Positions 1 to 12,240 of a stretch of 64,000 nucleotides of DNA are shown one piece after another. This DNA comes from Variovorax sp. OV700 (lineage in GTDB: Bacteria; Pseudomonadota; Gammaproteobacteria; Burkholderiales; Burkholderiaceae_C). A model generated the notes under the pieces. That model searched no databases. It was not told the origin of the DNA and worked only from the letters and a program-made list of their open reading frames with translations. Position 1 is the stretch's first letter. The number at the start of each line of letters is the position of its first letter. Where the stretch lies: positions 42,291 through 106,290 of the forward strand of contig NZ_FNDR01000018.1 in NCBI RefSeq assembly GCF_900099805.1, written 5' to 3'. The translations under genes and the position numbers were made by a program.

Positions 1-1179
1 CACATCGAGGCTGGCAAGCTCACGCTGCATGCGAGGCCGATGCGCTTTGCCGACACCCTGCGCGAGCTGGCAGACATGTTCGAGCTGCAGGCGGCCGAGA
101 AAGGATTGCGGTTTCGCTTCGAGACCACGGGCACCTTGCCCGAGTTGGTGCGTGCCGACGAGAAGCGGGTGTGCCAGATCCTCATCAACCTGCTGGGCAA
201 CGCCATCAAGTTCACGGCCGCGGGCGAGGTGACGCTGCGGCTTTCGTATGCGCGGGAGTTCGCCTCGGTCGAGATCGAGGACACCGGGCCCGGCATGACG
301 GCCGAAGACATCGAACGCATCTTCGAGCCCTTTGCGCGCGGCGATGCGGCCGCGGCCTCCACGCCCGGCGCGGGGCTGGGCCTCACCATCGCCAAGATGC
401 TGACCGACCTGATGGGCGGCGAGATGAAGGTGCGCAGCACGCCCGGGGAAGGCTCGCTGTTCTGCGTGCGGCTCTTCCTGCCGCGCGTGCACGACGCTGC
501 GGGCGCCTTGGGCCGGCCGGCTCCGGTGCAGCGCGCGCGGCGCGGCTACGAAGGCCCCCGCCGGCGGCTGCTGGTGGTCGATAACGAGGAGGCCGACCGC
601 GACCTGCTCGGCCACGTGCTGGCGCCGCTTGGCTTCGAGCTGCGCACCGCCGCCAGCGGCCACGACGCGCTCGACCTCATCGCGGCCGGCTACCGGCCCG
701 ATTCGATGTTCGTCGACCTTGCCATGCCGGGCATCGACGGCTGGGAGACGATTCGCCGCGCGCGCAAGCTCGGCTTGGCCGATGCCTCTGTGGCCATCGT
801 CTCGGCCAATGCCTTCGACAAGGGCCTGGACAACGACGTCGGCATTGCGCCCGAAGATTTTTTCGTCAAGCCGGTGCGCCATACGGAACTGCTCGACTGG
901 CTCGAGCGCCGCCTCGGCCTGCGATGGACCGACACGGCCGCCAAGCCGGCTCCCGCCACTGCGCCGCGCGCGATGCAGGCGCCTTCGATGGCGAGGCTGC
1001 GCGCCCTCGACGAAGCGGTGAGCCTCGGCTATTTTCGCGGCATCATGAACCAGCTCGACGAGATCGACGCCGAACAGCCCGAATGCCTGGCCTGGACCGA
1101 GACGCAGCGCGTGCTTGCGCGCCAGTTCCAGTTCGAGGCCATGGGCCGGGCGCTTGCCGCCGCGGTCAGCGCGGCCTGA
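1..1179 (+). CDS. Hybrid sensor histidine kinase, C-terminal part (cut by window start)
   Basis: The gene is open from base 1, so its N-terminal sensor and most of the dimerisation domain lie outside the window. The first residues (IEAGKL) look like the end of a HisKA helix. A HATPase_c domain follows, with N-box residues in INLLGNAIKF near fragment residue 63, the G1 box DTGPGM near 94 and the G2 box GAGLGL near 123. A receiver domain starts near residue 187 with acidic VVDNEE, probable phosphoacceptor Asp239 (FVDLAMPG) and Lys290 (VKP). About 80 helical residues follow it. It ends 12 bases before a response regulator gene, which suggests a phosphorelay pair. The input signal cannot be told from this part. 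Confidence 0.93.
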   Translation, partial: HIEAGKLTLHARPMRFADTLRELADMFELQAAEKGLRFRFETTGTLPELVRADEKRVCQILINLLGNAIKFTAAGEVTLRLSYAREFASVEIEDTGPGMTAEDIERIFEPFARGDAAAASTPGAGLGLTIAKMLTDLMGGEMKVRSTPGEGSLFCVRLFLPRVHDAAGALGRPAPVQRARRGYEGPRRRLLVVDNEEADRDLLGHVLAPLGFELRTAASGHDALDLIAAGYRPDSMFVDLAMPGIDGWETIRRARKLGLADASVAIVSANAFDKGLDNDVGIAPEDFFVKPVRHTELLDWLERRLGLRWTDTAAKPAPATAPRAMQAPSMARLRALDEAVSLGYFRGIMNQLDEIDAEQPECLAWTETQRVLARQFQFEAMGRALAAAVSAA

Positions 1180-1191
1180 AGAACAATCCCC

Positions 1192-2229
<1,038 letters not shown>

Positions 2230-2278
2230 AGGCGCGTCTTCATCCCTAGAATCTCCAGGTCCTCGGGGGATGCAGGCG

Positions 2279-2986
2279 ATGAAAGACAACAAGCGCACAA
2301 GAATGATTCGACCGCCGCGAGCCGCCTGGCTGCTGGCGGGTGCCTGCGGCCTTGGGAGTGCGGGTGCGCAGGCCGCGGGTCATTTCGATATCGACGATGC
2401 CGGCACGCTCGATCCGGGCCAATGCCAGTACGAAGCCTGGTGGGGCCGCACCGGTCCGGAGCCGGTAAACGGCCTGCACATCGGCCCCTCCTGTCGCGTG
2501 GGGCCTGTCGAACTCGGGCTGAACCTCGACCGGTTTTCGGCAGCGGGCATGCACTCGGTCGTCGCAGGCCCGCAGGTCAAATGGAATTTCTTCGGCGCGG
2601 CGGCCGATGCGCCGTTGAGCGCGGCACTTTCGCTCGGTGCCGCGTTCGACCTGACGCGCGGCGGCCGGGCGGGCGGGCAGTTTGTGCTGCCGGTCACGTG
2701 GCGTCCGACGGGCAGCCTGCAGATTCACGCCAACCTCGGCGCCGATTGGGCCACCGGAACCGGGGTTCGCACGCCGCGCGGCGGGCTGGCCGCGGAATGG
2801 GCGCTCGACGACAAGGTGTCGCTCATCGCGGAGCGCAGCCGCGCGGCGGGCGTCTGGACCTCGCGCATCGGCGGGCGCTTCAGCCTCACGCCGCTGATCA
2901 GCGTGGACGTCAGCGCTTCGAGGACCGGACCGCAGGGCGTGCGTGGCTTCGTCGTGGGGCTGAATCACGAGTTCGCCTGGAAGTAG
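2279..2986 (+). CDS. Exported protein of unknown function
   Basis: About 235 residues. I chose ATG 2279 because a GGGGGA ribosome site lies about 8 bases upstream; ATG 2270 is in frame as well. The N-terminus is basic (KDNKRTRMIRPPR), followed by a hydrophobic stretch and an AQAAG cleavage region, so this looks like a signal peptide and the protein is likely periplasmic or outer-membrane. The mature part has many alternating hydrophobic strands (for example VKWNFFGA, ISVDVSASR) and ends with aromatic-rich residues. That pattern hints at a small beta-barrel or porin-like fold, but I do not recognise a family. It lies 49 bases downstream of the response regulator. Confidence 0.75.
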   Translation: MKDNKRTRMIRPPRAAWLLAGACGLGSAGAQAAGHFDIDDAGTLDPGQCQYEAWWGRTGPEPVNGLHIGPSCRVGPVELGLNLDRFSAAGMHSVVAGPQVKWNFFGAAADAPLSAALSLGAAFDLTRGGRAGGQFVLPVTWRPTGSLQIHANLGADWATGTGVRTPRGGLAAEWALDDKVSLIAERSRAAGVWTSRIGGRFSLTPLISVDVSASRTGPQGVRGFVVGLNHEFAWK

Positions 2987-2998
2987 GCCCGTACGGAA

Positions 2999-3919
2999 TC
3001 AGCGCAGGTAGCGCTGAATGCGCTTCTCGTCTTCCGCCAGTTGCTGGCGCATGAGCGAAAGAAAGTCGCGGGCAGTGGTGGAAAGCACCTTGCCCGCGGG
3101 CAGGGCCAGCACGCAGCTAAAAAATACGTCGACCGAGAGCCGGCGCACCACGAGGCCGCGTTCTGCGTAGTCGAGCGCCGTGATCGGGTTGACCAGCCCC
3201 ACGCCCAGGCCGCGCACGGCCATCTCGCACACACTGGCCGCGTAAGGCGTCTGCACCATCACCCGAAGCGCTGCGCCGCGTTCGGCCAGTGCGGTTTCGA
3301 GCCCGCGGTGCGAAGGGTCCTCGGGGTTGAGGGCCAGGAAAGGCGCTTCTGCGAGCTGCTCCGGCTCGATGCACTTGAAGCGCGCCAGCGCATGGCCTTG
3401 CGGCATCACGACCACGCCGGGAAACCGCGCGAAGGTCGAGTGCTCGATGCCTTCGAGCGGCAGTTCGTCGGCCATCAGGCCGAAGTCGGAGACGCCCTTT
3501 GCCACGCGGTCGCGCACGTCCTTGGAGCTGAGCACCTGCAGCGACACCTGTGGCCAGGGACTGTCGCCCCGGTGCGCCTTCAGGCGTTCCAGCGCACGGG
3601 GCATGAAGCCGAGGCCGAAGGCCGGGTAGCAACTGAGTTCGAGCTGGTTGGTGCCGAAGTCGCGCAAGCTGCGCATGCGGTGCTCGATGGCCTCCATGCC
3701 GATGAAGACGCGCTCTACCTCAGTCCACAGCGCACGCGCCTCGGGCGTGGGCACCAGCCGTCCACCGGTGCGCTGGAACAGGAGCATGCCGGCTTGCGCC
3801 TCGAGCCGCTTGAGCGACTGGCTGATGGCCGGTTGCGTCACATGCAGCAGCGCCGCGGCCTTGCGGGTGGAGCCGGCCCGCATCAGGGCCCGGAACGTCT
3901 CTATTTCGGCGAAGCGCAT
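2999..3919 (-). CDS. LysR-family transcriptional regulator
   Basis: 306 residues. The N-terminal winged helix-turn-helix (about 1-60) carries the LysR pattern AGSTRKAAALLHVTQPAISQ, and a periplasmic-binding-like effector domain fills the rest. The gene is divergent from the PLP enzyme and Bug receptor genes, the usual arrangement for a LysR protein controlling its neighbours. A candidate operator with TTGA-N5-TCAA arms lies between them at 3937-3953. No Shine-Dalgarno is visible before ATG 3919. A TAAACT hexamer (minus strand, 3930-3925) ends 5 bases before the start, so the mRNA may be leaderless. The inducer is unknown. Confidence 0.93.
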   Translation of the reverse strand: MRFAEIETFRALMRAGSTRKAAALLHVTQPAISQSLKRLEAQAGMLLFQRTGGRLVPTPEARALWTEVERVFIGMEAIEHRMRSLRDFGTNQLELSCYPAFGLGFMPRALERLKAHRGDSPWPQVSLQVLSSKDVRDRVAKGVSDFGLMADELPLEGIEHSTFARFPGVVVMPQGHALARFKCIEPEQLAEAPFLALNPEDPSHRGLETALAERGAALRVMVQTPYAASVCEMAVRGLGVGLVNPITALDYAERGLVVRRLSVDVFFSCVLALPAGKVLSTTARDFLSLMRQQLAEDEKRIQRYLR

Positions 3920-4013
3920 CGATAAGTTTATTTATCGCTTGAGTATTTCAAGCTAGATGATTTTATTTCCAGATGCCTAAGATTTGGGCACGACTTACCC
4001 GCCTAGACCGCCT
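3920..4013. promoter_or_regulatory. Divergent control region with LysR-type operator
   Basis: This AT-rich intergenic segment separates the LysR gene from the PLP enzyme gene. Two inverted repeats are visible: CGATAA-N6-TTATCG at 3920-3937 and GCTTGA-N5-TCAAGC at 3937-3953. The second contains TTGA-N5-TCAA, matching the T-N11-A dyad that LysR regulators bind. For the rightward gene a TTGAGT hexamer (3939-3944) and an AT-rich TTTTAT (3961-3966), 16 bases apart, could be -35 and -10 elements. The operator would then overlap the -35 region, as expected for LysR activation or repression. Confidence 0.5.
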
Positions 4014-5231
4014 GTGAACACATCTCCGCCCGTTCCGGACTTCAAGTCCGCCGCGCTTCCCGACCTGTCGGCAAACCCATCGGGCGTCGCGCTGGCTCGA
4101 ACGCTGCCGCCGGTGAGAAACCCTCGCCTGCAAGGCTTTCGGTGCCTGCGATGCGATGCCCCCTATCCCCTCACATTGGCGAACGATGGCTGTCCCGCCT
4201 GCCGGGACATCGGCATCCATGTCGGATTGCGCGCCAGCTACCTGCCCGACAGCGGCAGCCCTCTGTCCATGCCCTACACGCCCGGCTTCACGCTAGGCGA
4301 GGGCCAAACGCCGCTCACGGAGATGCCAGAGCTGGCGCGGCAGTTCGGCGTGGCGCGCCTCGCAATCAAGGACGAATCGCGCAACCCCACGGGCTCTCAC
4401 AAGGACCGCATGACCGCCGTGGGCGTGGCTCAGGCGCTGGATTTCGGCGCCCACACGCTGGTGCTGGCCTCTTCGGGCAACGCCGCGATTTCGGCGGCGC
4501 ACTATGCGTGGGCCGCGGGCCTGGTTTGCGAAGTGGCGACCTACGAGGGCTTGCCCGCCGCCTATGCACGGCAGCTCGACGCCCTGGGCGCCCGGCGCCA
4601 CGTCTTTGCGGACAACGCCGGCCGCTGGGATTTCGTGCGTGAGCGCTCACGACATCCGGGCTATTTCGCACTGACCAATTACCGCCTGCCGGCATTGGGA
4701 AGCGCGCCGCTGGCGATCGAGGGCTACAAGCCCATTGCCCTGGAGTGCCTGATCGACGGCGGCCTGCCCGATCATGTCGTGATCCCCACGGCGCGCGGCG
4801 ATCTGGCCTGGGGCATCTACGCGGGCTTTCGCGATCTGCTGGCCGCCGGACGCATTTCGCGCCTGCCGCGGCTCTGGCTGGTGGAGCCTTTTGCGCGCCT
4901 CTCGCGCGTGCTTGCCGGTGGCGCGCTCGACGGCATGTATCCCGGCGACACGGCGCAGTTTTCCACCGCCGGCGCCACCGTGACTTTCCTGCAGTGGCAG
5001 GCCGCCGTCGCCTCCGGCGGGGGCGTGGTGATGGTGAGCGACGACCAGGCCCGCGCGGCGCGGCGAAAGCTCACGGCGGCCGGCGTGAGCGCCGAACTGT
5101 GCGCGGCGGCCGGATTGGACGCCCTGCGCCAGCTGCGCGAAAGCAATGCCGTTGCCGGCGACGCCCACGTGGTGCTGATGCTCACCGCCAACGCCTCGCG
5201 CGACCCGACTTGGCCCGACGAGGCCGCCTGA
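4014..5231 (+). CDS. PLP-dependent threonine-synthase-like enzyme
   Basis: About 405 residues from GTG 4014; an upstream in-frame TTG at 3984 would add 10 residues. The N-terminus has a zinc-ribbon-like pair, Cys44-x2-Cys47 and Cys60-x2-Cys63, then a fold-type II PLP domain. Schiff-base Lys130 sits in PTGSHKDRM, and a phosphate-binding SSGNAAIS motif follows. This layout is typical of threonine synthase and related beta-eliminating or beta-replacing enzymes. The setting, beside a LysR regulator and a Bug binding protein, suggests catabolism of a small amino or hydroxy acid rather than housekeeping threonine synthesis; that is inference and the substrate is unknown. Confidence 0.85.
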   Translation: MNTSPPVPDFKSAALPDLSANPSGVALARTLPPVRNPRLQGFRCLRCDAPYPLTLANDGCPACRDIGIHVGLRASYLPDSGSPLSMPYTPGFTLGEGQTPLTEMPELARQFGVARLAIKDESRNPTGSHKDRMTAVGVAQALDFGAHTLVLASSGNAAISAAHYAWAAGLVCEVATYEGLPAAYARQLDALGARRHVFADNAGRWDFVRERSRHPGYFALTNYRLPALGSAPLAIEGYKPIALECLIDGGLPDHVVIPTARGDLAWGIYAGFRDLLAAGRISRLPRLWLVEPFARLSRVLAGGALDGMYPGDTAQFSTAGATVTFLQWQAAVASGGGVVMVSDDQARAARRKLTAAGVSAELCAAAGLDALRQLRESNAVAGDAHVVLMLTANASRDPTWPDEAA

Positions 5232-5262
5232 ACGTCCGAGCCACCCTTAAGGAATTGAAACC

Positions 5263-6246
5263 ATGCAAGCAATGCAACGCCGCGCCTTCCTGGCTGCCGG
5301 TTCGGCCGCCCTGTTCACCGCCGCGGCGCCGCGCGCCTGGGCGGCTTTTCCCGACAAGCCCATTAAGCTGATCGTGCCGTGGGCGGCTGGCGGGAGCACC
5401 GACGCCATTGCGCGCGCCATGGCGAAACGCATGAGCCAGACGATCGGCAGCTCGGTGATCGTCGACAACCGCCCGGGTGCTGCCGGCCAGATCGGCACCG
5501 AAGCGGCGGCCAAGGCCGTGCCCGACGGCTACACGCTTGCCATTGTCGAGTTGCCGCACGCCATTGCGCCCGCGGTGACGACGCGGTTGCCCTACGACCT
5601 GCTGCGCGACTTCACGCCGGTGACGATGATCGGCACGTCGCCCCTCGTCTTCTTTGCCGGCATGGACGACGACAGCCGGGATTTCAAGACCTTCATCAAG
5701 ACGGCGGCCGCCCGGCCGATGCCGCCGGCCATCGCGCACAGCGGCGCCGGCACGGTGAGCCACCTGGCGGCCGAACTGCTGGCGAGCCGCACGAAGATCA
5801 AGTTCAACATGGTTCCCTATCGCGGCTCGGCGCCTGCACTCACCGACGTAGCGGCGGGCACGGTGGCCGGACACTTCGCGACGCTGGCCAGCGGTTCCAG
5901 CCTTCTGGGCGGCAACAGGATCCGCCCGCTGCTGGTGACGAGCGCGCAGCGCGTGAACATTCCGGGCCTCAAGGATGTGCCTGGCTTGGCGGAGAGCGGG
6001 CTCAAAGGTCTCGAGATCGACCAGTGGTGGGCCATGGTGGCGCCCGCCACCACGCCGCTGGAAGTGATCGAGCGGCTGCGGCGCGAGGCGATCGCGGCGC
6101 TGGACCATCCGTCGGTGAAGGAGCGCATGGCGGTGCTGGGTGTGCAGCTGAAGGGCTCCACCACGGGTGAACTGCGGGCTTTCATGCGCTCGGAAGCCGA
6201 GCGCTGGCAGAAGGTGGCGCACGACATCGGGCTTCAGCCGCAATAA
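5263..6246 (+). CDS. Bug-family (TctC-like) periplasmic solute-binding protein
   Basis: 327 residues from ATG 5263, preceded by AAGGAA. An in-frame ATG at 5272 is also possible. The N-terminus MQRRAFLAAGSAALFTAAAPRAWA has a twin-arginine-like RRAFL and an AWA cleavage site. The mature part carries Bug-family signatures: PDKPIKLIVPWAAGG near the start, then DNRPGAAGQIG and an HSGAGT segment. Bug proteins bind carboxylates or amides for tripartite tricarboxylate transporters. No tctA or tctB membrane genes are nearby, so this is an orphan receptor, common in Bordetella and Variovorax. It follows the PLP enzyme by 31 bases and is probably in the same transcript. Confidence 0.93.
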   Translation: MQAMQRRAFLAAGSAALFTAAAPRAWAAFPDKPIKLIVPWAAGGSTDAIARAMAKRMSQTIGSSVIVDNRPGAAGQIGTEAAAKAVPDGYTLAIVELPHAIAPAVTTRLPYDLLRDFTPVTMIGTSPLVFFAGMDDDSRDFKTFIKTAAARPMPPAIAHSGAGTVSHLAAELLASRTKIKFNMVPYRGSAPALTDVAAGTVAGHFATLASGSSLLGGNRIRPLLVTSAQRVNIPGLKDVPGLAESGLKGLEIDQWWAMVAPATTPLEVIERLRREAIAALDHPSVKERMAVLGVQLKGSTTGELRAFMRSEAERWQKVAHDIGLQPQ

Positions 6247-6265
6247 ACCAGGTTCCGATGGGTCC

Positions 6266-6292
6266 GGCCGTTTGCCCGGCCCGCCGTTTTTT
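6266..6292 (+). terminator. Possible intrinsic terminator after the Bug gene
   Basis: A short GC hairpin (GGCCG, loop TTTGCC, CGGCC) is followed after five bases by six T residues at 6287-6292, just past the stop of the binding-protein gene and before the convergent dciA-like gene. The stem is short and not adjacent to the T run, so the call is weak. Confidence 0.35.
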
Positions 6293-6295
6293 GGT

Positions 6296-6604
6296 TCAGC
6301 GCCCGGTTTGCACCTTGATCCGGATTGTGTTCACGTCCCAGCCCTTGCTGCGCAGCCGGGTGACCAGCATCGGGGACAGCTGGCGCAGCTTGGCGGCCGC
6401 GGCGCTGCCGTTGACCAGCAGGCACCATACGTCCCCTTCCGCCGGGCCGGCCTGCACGGCGGGCCGCATGGCCGGCGGTATCAATCCTTCGACCGCCCGC
6501 AGCCGCTCGCTGGCGTCGCGTGCGCGCGCAATCAGGCTCGCCAGGGTGGGCGAGCCTTCAGCGGCCTGCTGCAACGTGAAGGGAGGGACGGAGCGGCGAT
6601 TCAT
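6296..6604 (-). CDS. dciA: DciA-like (DUF721) protein
   Basis: 102 residues starting at ATG 6604. The body (LASLIARARDASERLRAVEGLIP, then a short beta region VWCLLVNGSAAAAKLRQLSPML and a C-terminal IRIKV strand) matches the compact DUF721/DciA pattern. DciA helps load the replicative helicase DnaB in bacteria that lack DnaC. A DUF721 gene beside secA is a known arrangement in proteobacteria, here divergent. The protein is shorter than many DciA proteins and lacks an obvious C-terminal disordered tail, so the symbol is assigned by family and context only. Confidence 0.7.
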   Translation of the reverse strand: MNRRSVPPFTLQQAAEGSPTLASLIARARDASERLRAVEGLIPPAMRPAVQAGPAEGDVWCLLVNGSAAAAKLRQLSPMLVTRLRSKGWDVNTIRIKVQTGR

Positions 6605-6793
6605 GGGTAATCCGGAGGATGGAACAAGACAGCTAAAATGCCCGGTTTGCCGACGCTTGCGCCGGCAGATCGGTCTGGAGCCGCTTGCTTTCGAGGCTTG
6701 CATTCGAAGAAGGCGCGCCCAACTGCTTTCACCATATCTTAGGGAATCCGGTCGCAGTGCCTGTGTGTCAGGTGCCCGTCCATCTCCACGCCA
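6605..6793 (+). promoter_or_regulatory. secA promoter and leader region
   Basis: 189 bases lie between the divergent dciA-like gene and secA. A TAAAAT hexamer at 6634-6639 is a plausible -10, but no good -35 is seen 16-18 bases upstream. The resulting leader would be about 150 bases and contains small inverted repeats such as TTCGA-N9-TCGAA near 6690-6710. No secM-like secretion-monitor ORF with a signal peptide is visible. Confidence 0.35.
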
Positions 6794-9586
<2,793 letters not shown>

Positions 9587-9616
9587 CCCAGAAACATCCG
9601 AAGAGAAATAACCGCC

Positions 9617-10846
9617 ATGCCCGTGAACCTGTCCGCTCCTGATCCTGCCGCCTTGTTCGCGGTGCCCGGCGTCCGCATTGGCGTGGCCGAAGCGGGCGTG
9701 CGCAAGGCGAACCGCAAGGACCTGACCGTCGTGCTGATCGATGAAGGCTCTGCGGTTGGCGGCGTGTTCACCCAGAATCGCTTCTGCGCCGCACCGGTGC
9801 AGGTCTGCCGCGACCACCTGGCCGCCAACTACGGCATTCGCGCGATGGTGATCAACACTGGCAACGCCAATGCAGGCACGGGCGAAGACGGCCTGATGCG
9901 CACGCGTTCCACCTGCATCGCGCTCGCGCGCCATCTGGAAATCGCGCCCGAGCAGATCCTGCCTTTCTCGACCGGCGTGATCATGGAGCCGCTTCCGGTG
10001 GACCGCATCGAAGCCGGCCTGCCCGCCGCGCTGGCCGACGCTTCGGAGAACCACTGGGCACGTGCCGCTGAAGGCATCATGACCACCGACACGATCCCCA
10101 AGGCTTTCAGCCAGCAGGTTCAGGTCGGCGGTGCCACCGTCACCATCACCGGCATCAGCAAAGGCGCCGGGATGATCCGTCCGAACATGGCGACCATGCT
10201 GGGCTTCATGGCCACCGACGCCAAGATCGACGCTGCGCTGATCCAGCCGCTCGCCAAGTTGTTGGCCGATGCCTCGTTCAACCGCGTGACCATCGACGGC
10301 GACACTTCGACCAACGACTCCTTCGTGGTCATTGCCACGCAGAAGGCCGCGCACGCCACCATCACCTCGCTGGAGTCGGCCGCCGGCCAGGCACTCGTGG
10401 CCGCCATGCAGAACGTGGCCCGCCAGCTGGCGCAAGCCATCGTGCGCGACGGCGAAGGCGCCACCAAGTTCATCACCATCCAGGTCGAAGGCGGCCGCGA
10501 TGCTGCCGAGTGCAAGCAGGTGGCTTATGCCGTGGCGCACTCGCCGCTGGTCAAGACCGCGTTCTTTGCCAGCGACCCGAACCTCGGCCGCATCCTGGCG
10601 GCCGTGGGCTACGCGGGCATTGCCGATCTCGACCAGACCGGCATCGACCTTTTCCTCGACGACGTGCACGTGGCGGTCAAGGGCGGGCGCAACCCGTCGT
10701 ACCGCGAGGAAGACGGCCAGCGCGTGATGAAGCAGAGCGAGATCACGGTGCGCATCGCCTTGGGCCGCGGCAACGCGAGCGAGACCGTGTGGACCTGCGA
10801 CCTGAGCCACGAGTACGTGACCATCAACGCCGACTACAGGTCATGA
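9617..10846 (+). CDS. argJ: Bifunctional ornithine acetyltransferase / N-acetylglutamate synthase
   Basis: 409 residues. ArgJ moves the acetyl group from N-acetylornithine to glutamate in the cyclic arginine pathway, and bifunctional forms also use acetyl-CoA. The autoproteolysis site that makes alpha and beta chains is seen at KGAGMIRPNMATMLGF, with nucleophile Thr193 in the conserved AT dipeptide. The oxyanion-hole region is STGVIMEPLP, near residue 119. The sequence alone does not decide mono- versus bifunctional. The stop overlaps the start of the DUF815 ATPase (ATGA), which implies translational coupling. Confidence 0.98.
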   Translation: MPVNLSAPDPAALFAVPGVRIGVAEAGVRKANRKDLTVVLIDEGSAVGGVFTQNRFCAAPVQVCRDHLAANYGIRAMVINTGNANAGTGEDGLMRTRSTCIALARHLEIAPEQILPFSTGVIMEPLPVDRIEAGLPAALADASENHWARAAEGIMTTDTIPKAFSQQVQVGGATVTITGISKGAGMIRPNMATMLGFMATDAKIDAALIQPLAKLLADASFNRVTIDGDTSTNDSFVVIATQKAAHATITSLESAAGQALVAAMQNVARQLAQAIVRDGEGATKFITIQVEGGRDAAECKQVAYAVAHSPLVKTAFFASDPNLGRILAAVGYAGIADLDQTGIDLFLDDVHVAVKGGRNPSYREEDGQRVMKQSEITVRIALGRGNASETVWTCDLSHEYVTINADYRS

Positions 10847-11718
10847 ATGAAAAGTTCGAAAAGCTGATCGAACGTGCCGAACAGCTGATCGGCCGCATCG
10901 AGTCGATCCTGCCGCAGCCGCTGGCGGCGCCGGCTGATTGGAACGCGTCGATCGCGTGGCGTTACCGCCGCCGCAGCTCGGGCCATGGCGTGCTCGAGCC
11001 GGTGAAACACGTGGCCTCCATGGCGCTCGATTCGCTGAGGGAAATCGACGTCCAGAAGGAAAAGATCGAGCGCAACACGCGCCAGTTCGTCGAGGGCAAG
11101 CCGGCCAACAACGTGCTGCTGACGGGTGCGCGCGGCACGGGCAAGTCGTCGCTCATTCGCGCCTGCCTGCAGGCCTATGCGCCGCAGGGGCTGCGCCTGA
11201 TCGAAGTCGACAAGGCCGAACTGACCGACCTGCCCGACATCGTCGAGGTGGTGTCGCAGCGGCCCGAAAAATTCATCGTGTTCAGCGACGACCTGAGCTT
11301 CGACGAAGGCGAGCCCGGCTACAAGGCGCTGAAGTCGATCCTGGACGGCTCGATTGCGGCGGCCACGCCCAATGTGCTGATCTACGCGACCAGCAACCGG
11401 CGCCACCTGCTGCCGGAATACATGAAGGACAACCTCAGCTACACCCATACCGAGGACGGCGAAGTGCATCCCGGCGAAGTGATCGAGGAGAAGATCTCGC
11501 TGTCGGAGCGCTTCGGCCTGTGGGTGAGCTTCTATCCCTTCAGCCAGAACGAATACCTGGCGATCGTCGCGCAGTGGCTGTCGTCGTTCGGTGTCGACAA
11601 AGCTGCCATCGAGGCAGCGCGTGCCGAGGCGCTGGTGTGGGCGCTGGAGCGCGGTTCGCGCAGCGGCCGCGTGGCCTACCAGTTCGCACGCGACTATGCC
11701 GGACGGGCTTCCGCATGA
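10843..11718 (+). CDS. DUF815-family P-loop ATPase
   Basis: 291 residues from ATG 10843. It contains a Walker A motif GARGTGKS at 95-102 and a Walker B-like FIVFSDDLSF, followed by a sensor-like IYATSNRRHLLPE, so it resembles an AAA+ protein. DUF815 ATPases are widespread but poorly characterised. The N-terminal 60 residues are helical and charged. The gene overlaps argJ at its start and mutT at its end (ATGA at both joints), so all three are probably translated together. Linkage to a nucleotide-sanitising MutT suggests a DNA or nucleotide stress role, which is inference. Confidence 0.9.
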   Translation: MNEKFEKLIERAEQLIGRIESILPQPLAAPADWNASIAWRYRRRSSGHGVLEPVKHVASMALDSLREIDVQKEKIERNTRQFVEGKPANNVLLTGARGTGKSSLIRACLQAYAPQGLRLIEVDKAELTDLPDIVEVVSQRPEKFIVFSDDLSFDEGEPGYKALKSILDGSIAAATPNVLIYATSNRRHLLPEYMKDNLSYTHTEDGEVHPGEVIEEKISLSERFGLWVSFYPFSQNEYLAIVAQWLSSFGVDKAAIEAARAEALVWALERGSRSGRVAYQFARDYAGRASA

Positions 11719-12176
11719 GCGCGCAGCCGCAGCCTGAAGGCCGCAAGCACACCGAGGTGGCTGTCGGCGTGTTGATTCGCCCGGCCGACGAAGCGCTGCT
11801 GCTGTCGACCCGGCCCGAGGGCAAGGCCTATGCCGGCTTCTGGGAGTTTCCGGGCGGCAAGATCGAGGCCGGCGAAACGGTGGAGCAGGCACTGCGCCGC
11901 GAGCTGCACGAAGAACTGGGCATCACCATCGCGGGCGCCGAGGTCTGGAAAGTGACCGAACACGACTACCCGCATGCGCTGGTGCGATTGCACTGGTGCA
12001 AGGTCACGGCCTGGAGCGGCGAGTTCGAAATGCGCGAAGGGCAGGCCATGTGCTGGCAGCAACTACCGCTCGACGTGGCTCCGGTGCTGCCGGGTGCCTT
12101 GCCGGTGCTCGAATGGCTGACCCAGGAGCGCGGGCTGCCCGCGTCGGCGGCGCTGGCGGTTTCGACCCTGGCCTGA
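11715..12176 (+). CDS. mutT: MutT-type 8-oxo-dGTP diphosphatase (Nudix)
   Basis: 153 residues from ATG 11715, overlapping the stop of the preceding ATPase gene. The Nudix box GGKIEAGETVEQALRRELHE continues EELGI (about 47-70) and fits Gx5Ex7REUxEExGU exactly. Upstream, FWEFPGGK is the MutT hallmark, and AVGVLIRP with LLLSTRPEGK is typical of proteobacterial MutT. The role is hydrolysis of oxidised dGTP to prevent A:T to C:G mutations. Length and motifs match E. coli MutT. No terminator is seen before the next gene, 64 bases on. Confidence 0.93.
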   Translation: MSAQPQPEGRKHTEVAVGVLIRPADEALLLSTRPEGKAYAGFWEFPGGKIEAGETVEQALRRELHEELGITIAGAEVWKVTEHDYPHALVRLHWCKVTAWSGEFEMREGQAMCWQQLPLDVAPVLPGALPVLEWLTQERGLPASAALAVSTLA

Positions 12177-12240
12177 TGGACTGGGCCGCGAGGTCGGGCG
12201 AGCGCGGCTTGCTGGCGCCGCGGGCCTGAGACAAGAAGAC

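Noticed and set aside
3984..4013. TTG 3984 as start of the PLP enzyme
   Set aside because: It adds 10 unconserved Pro-rich residues; GTG 4014 is the better start by position, though neither has a strong ribosome site.
6605..6793. secM-type leader ORF before secA
   Set aside because: No short ORF with a signal peptide and stall motif is visible in the leader.
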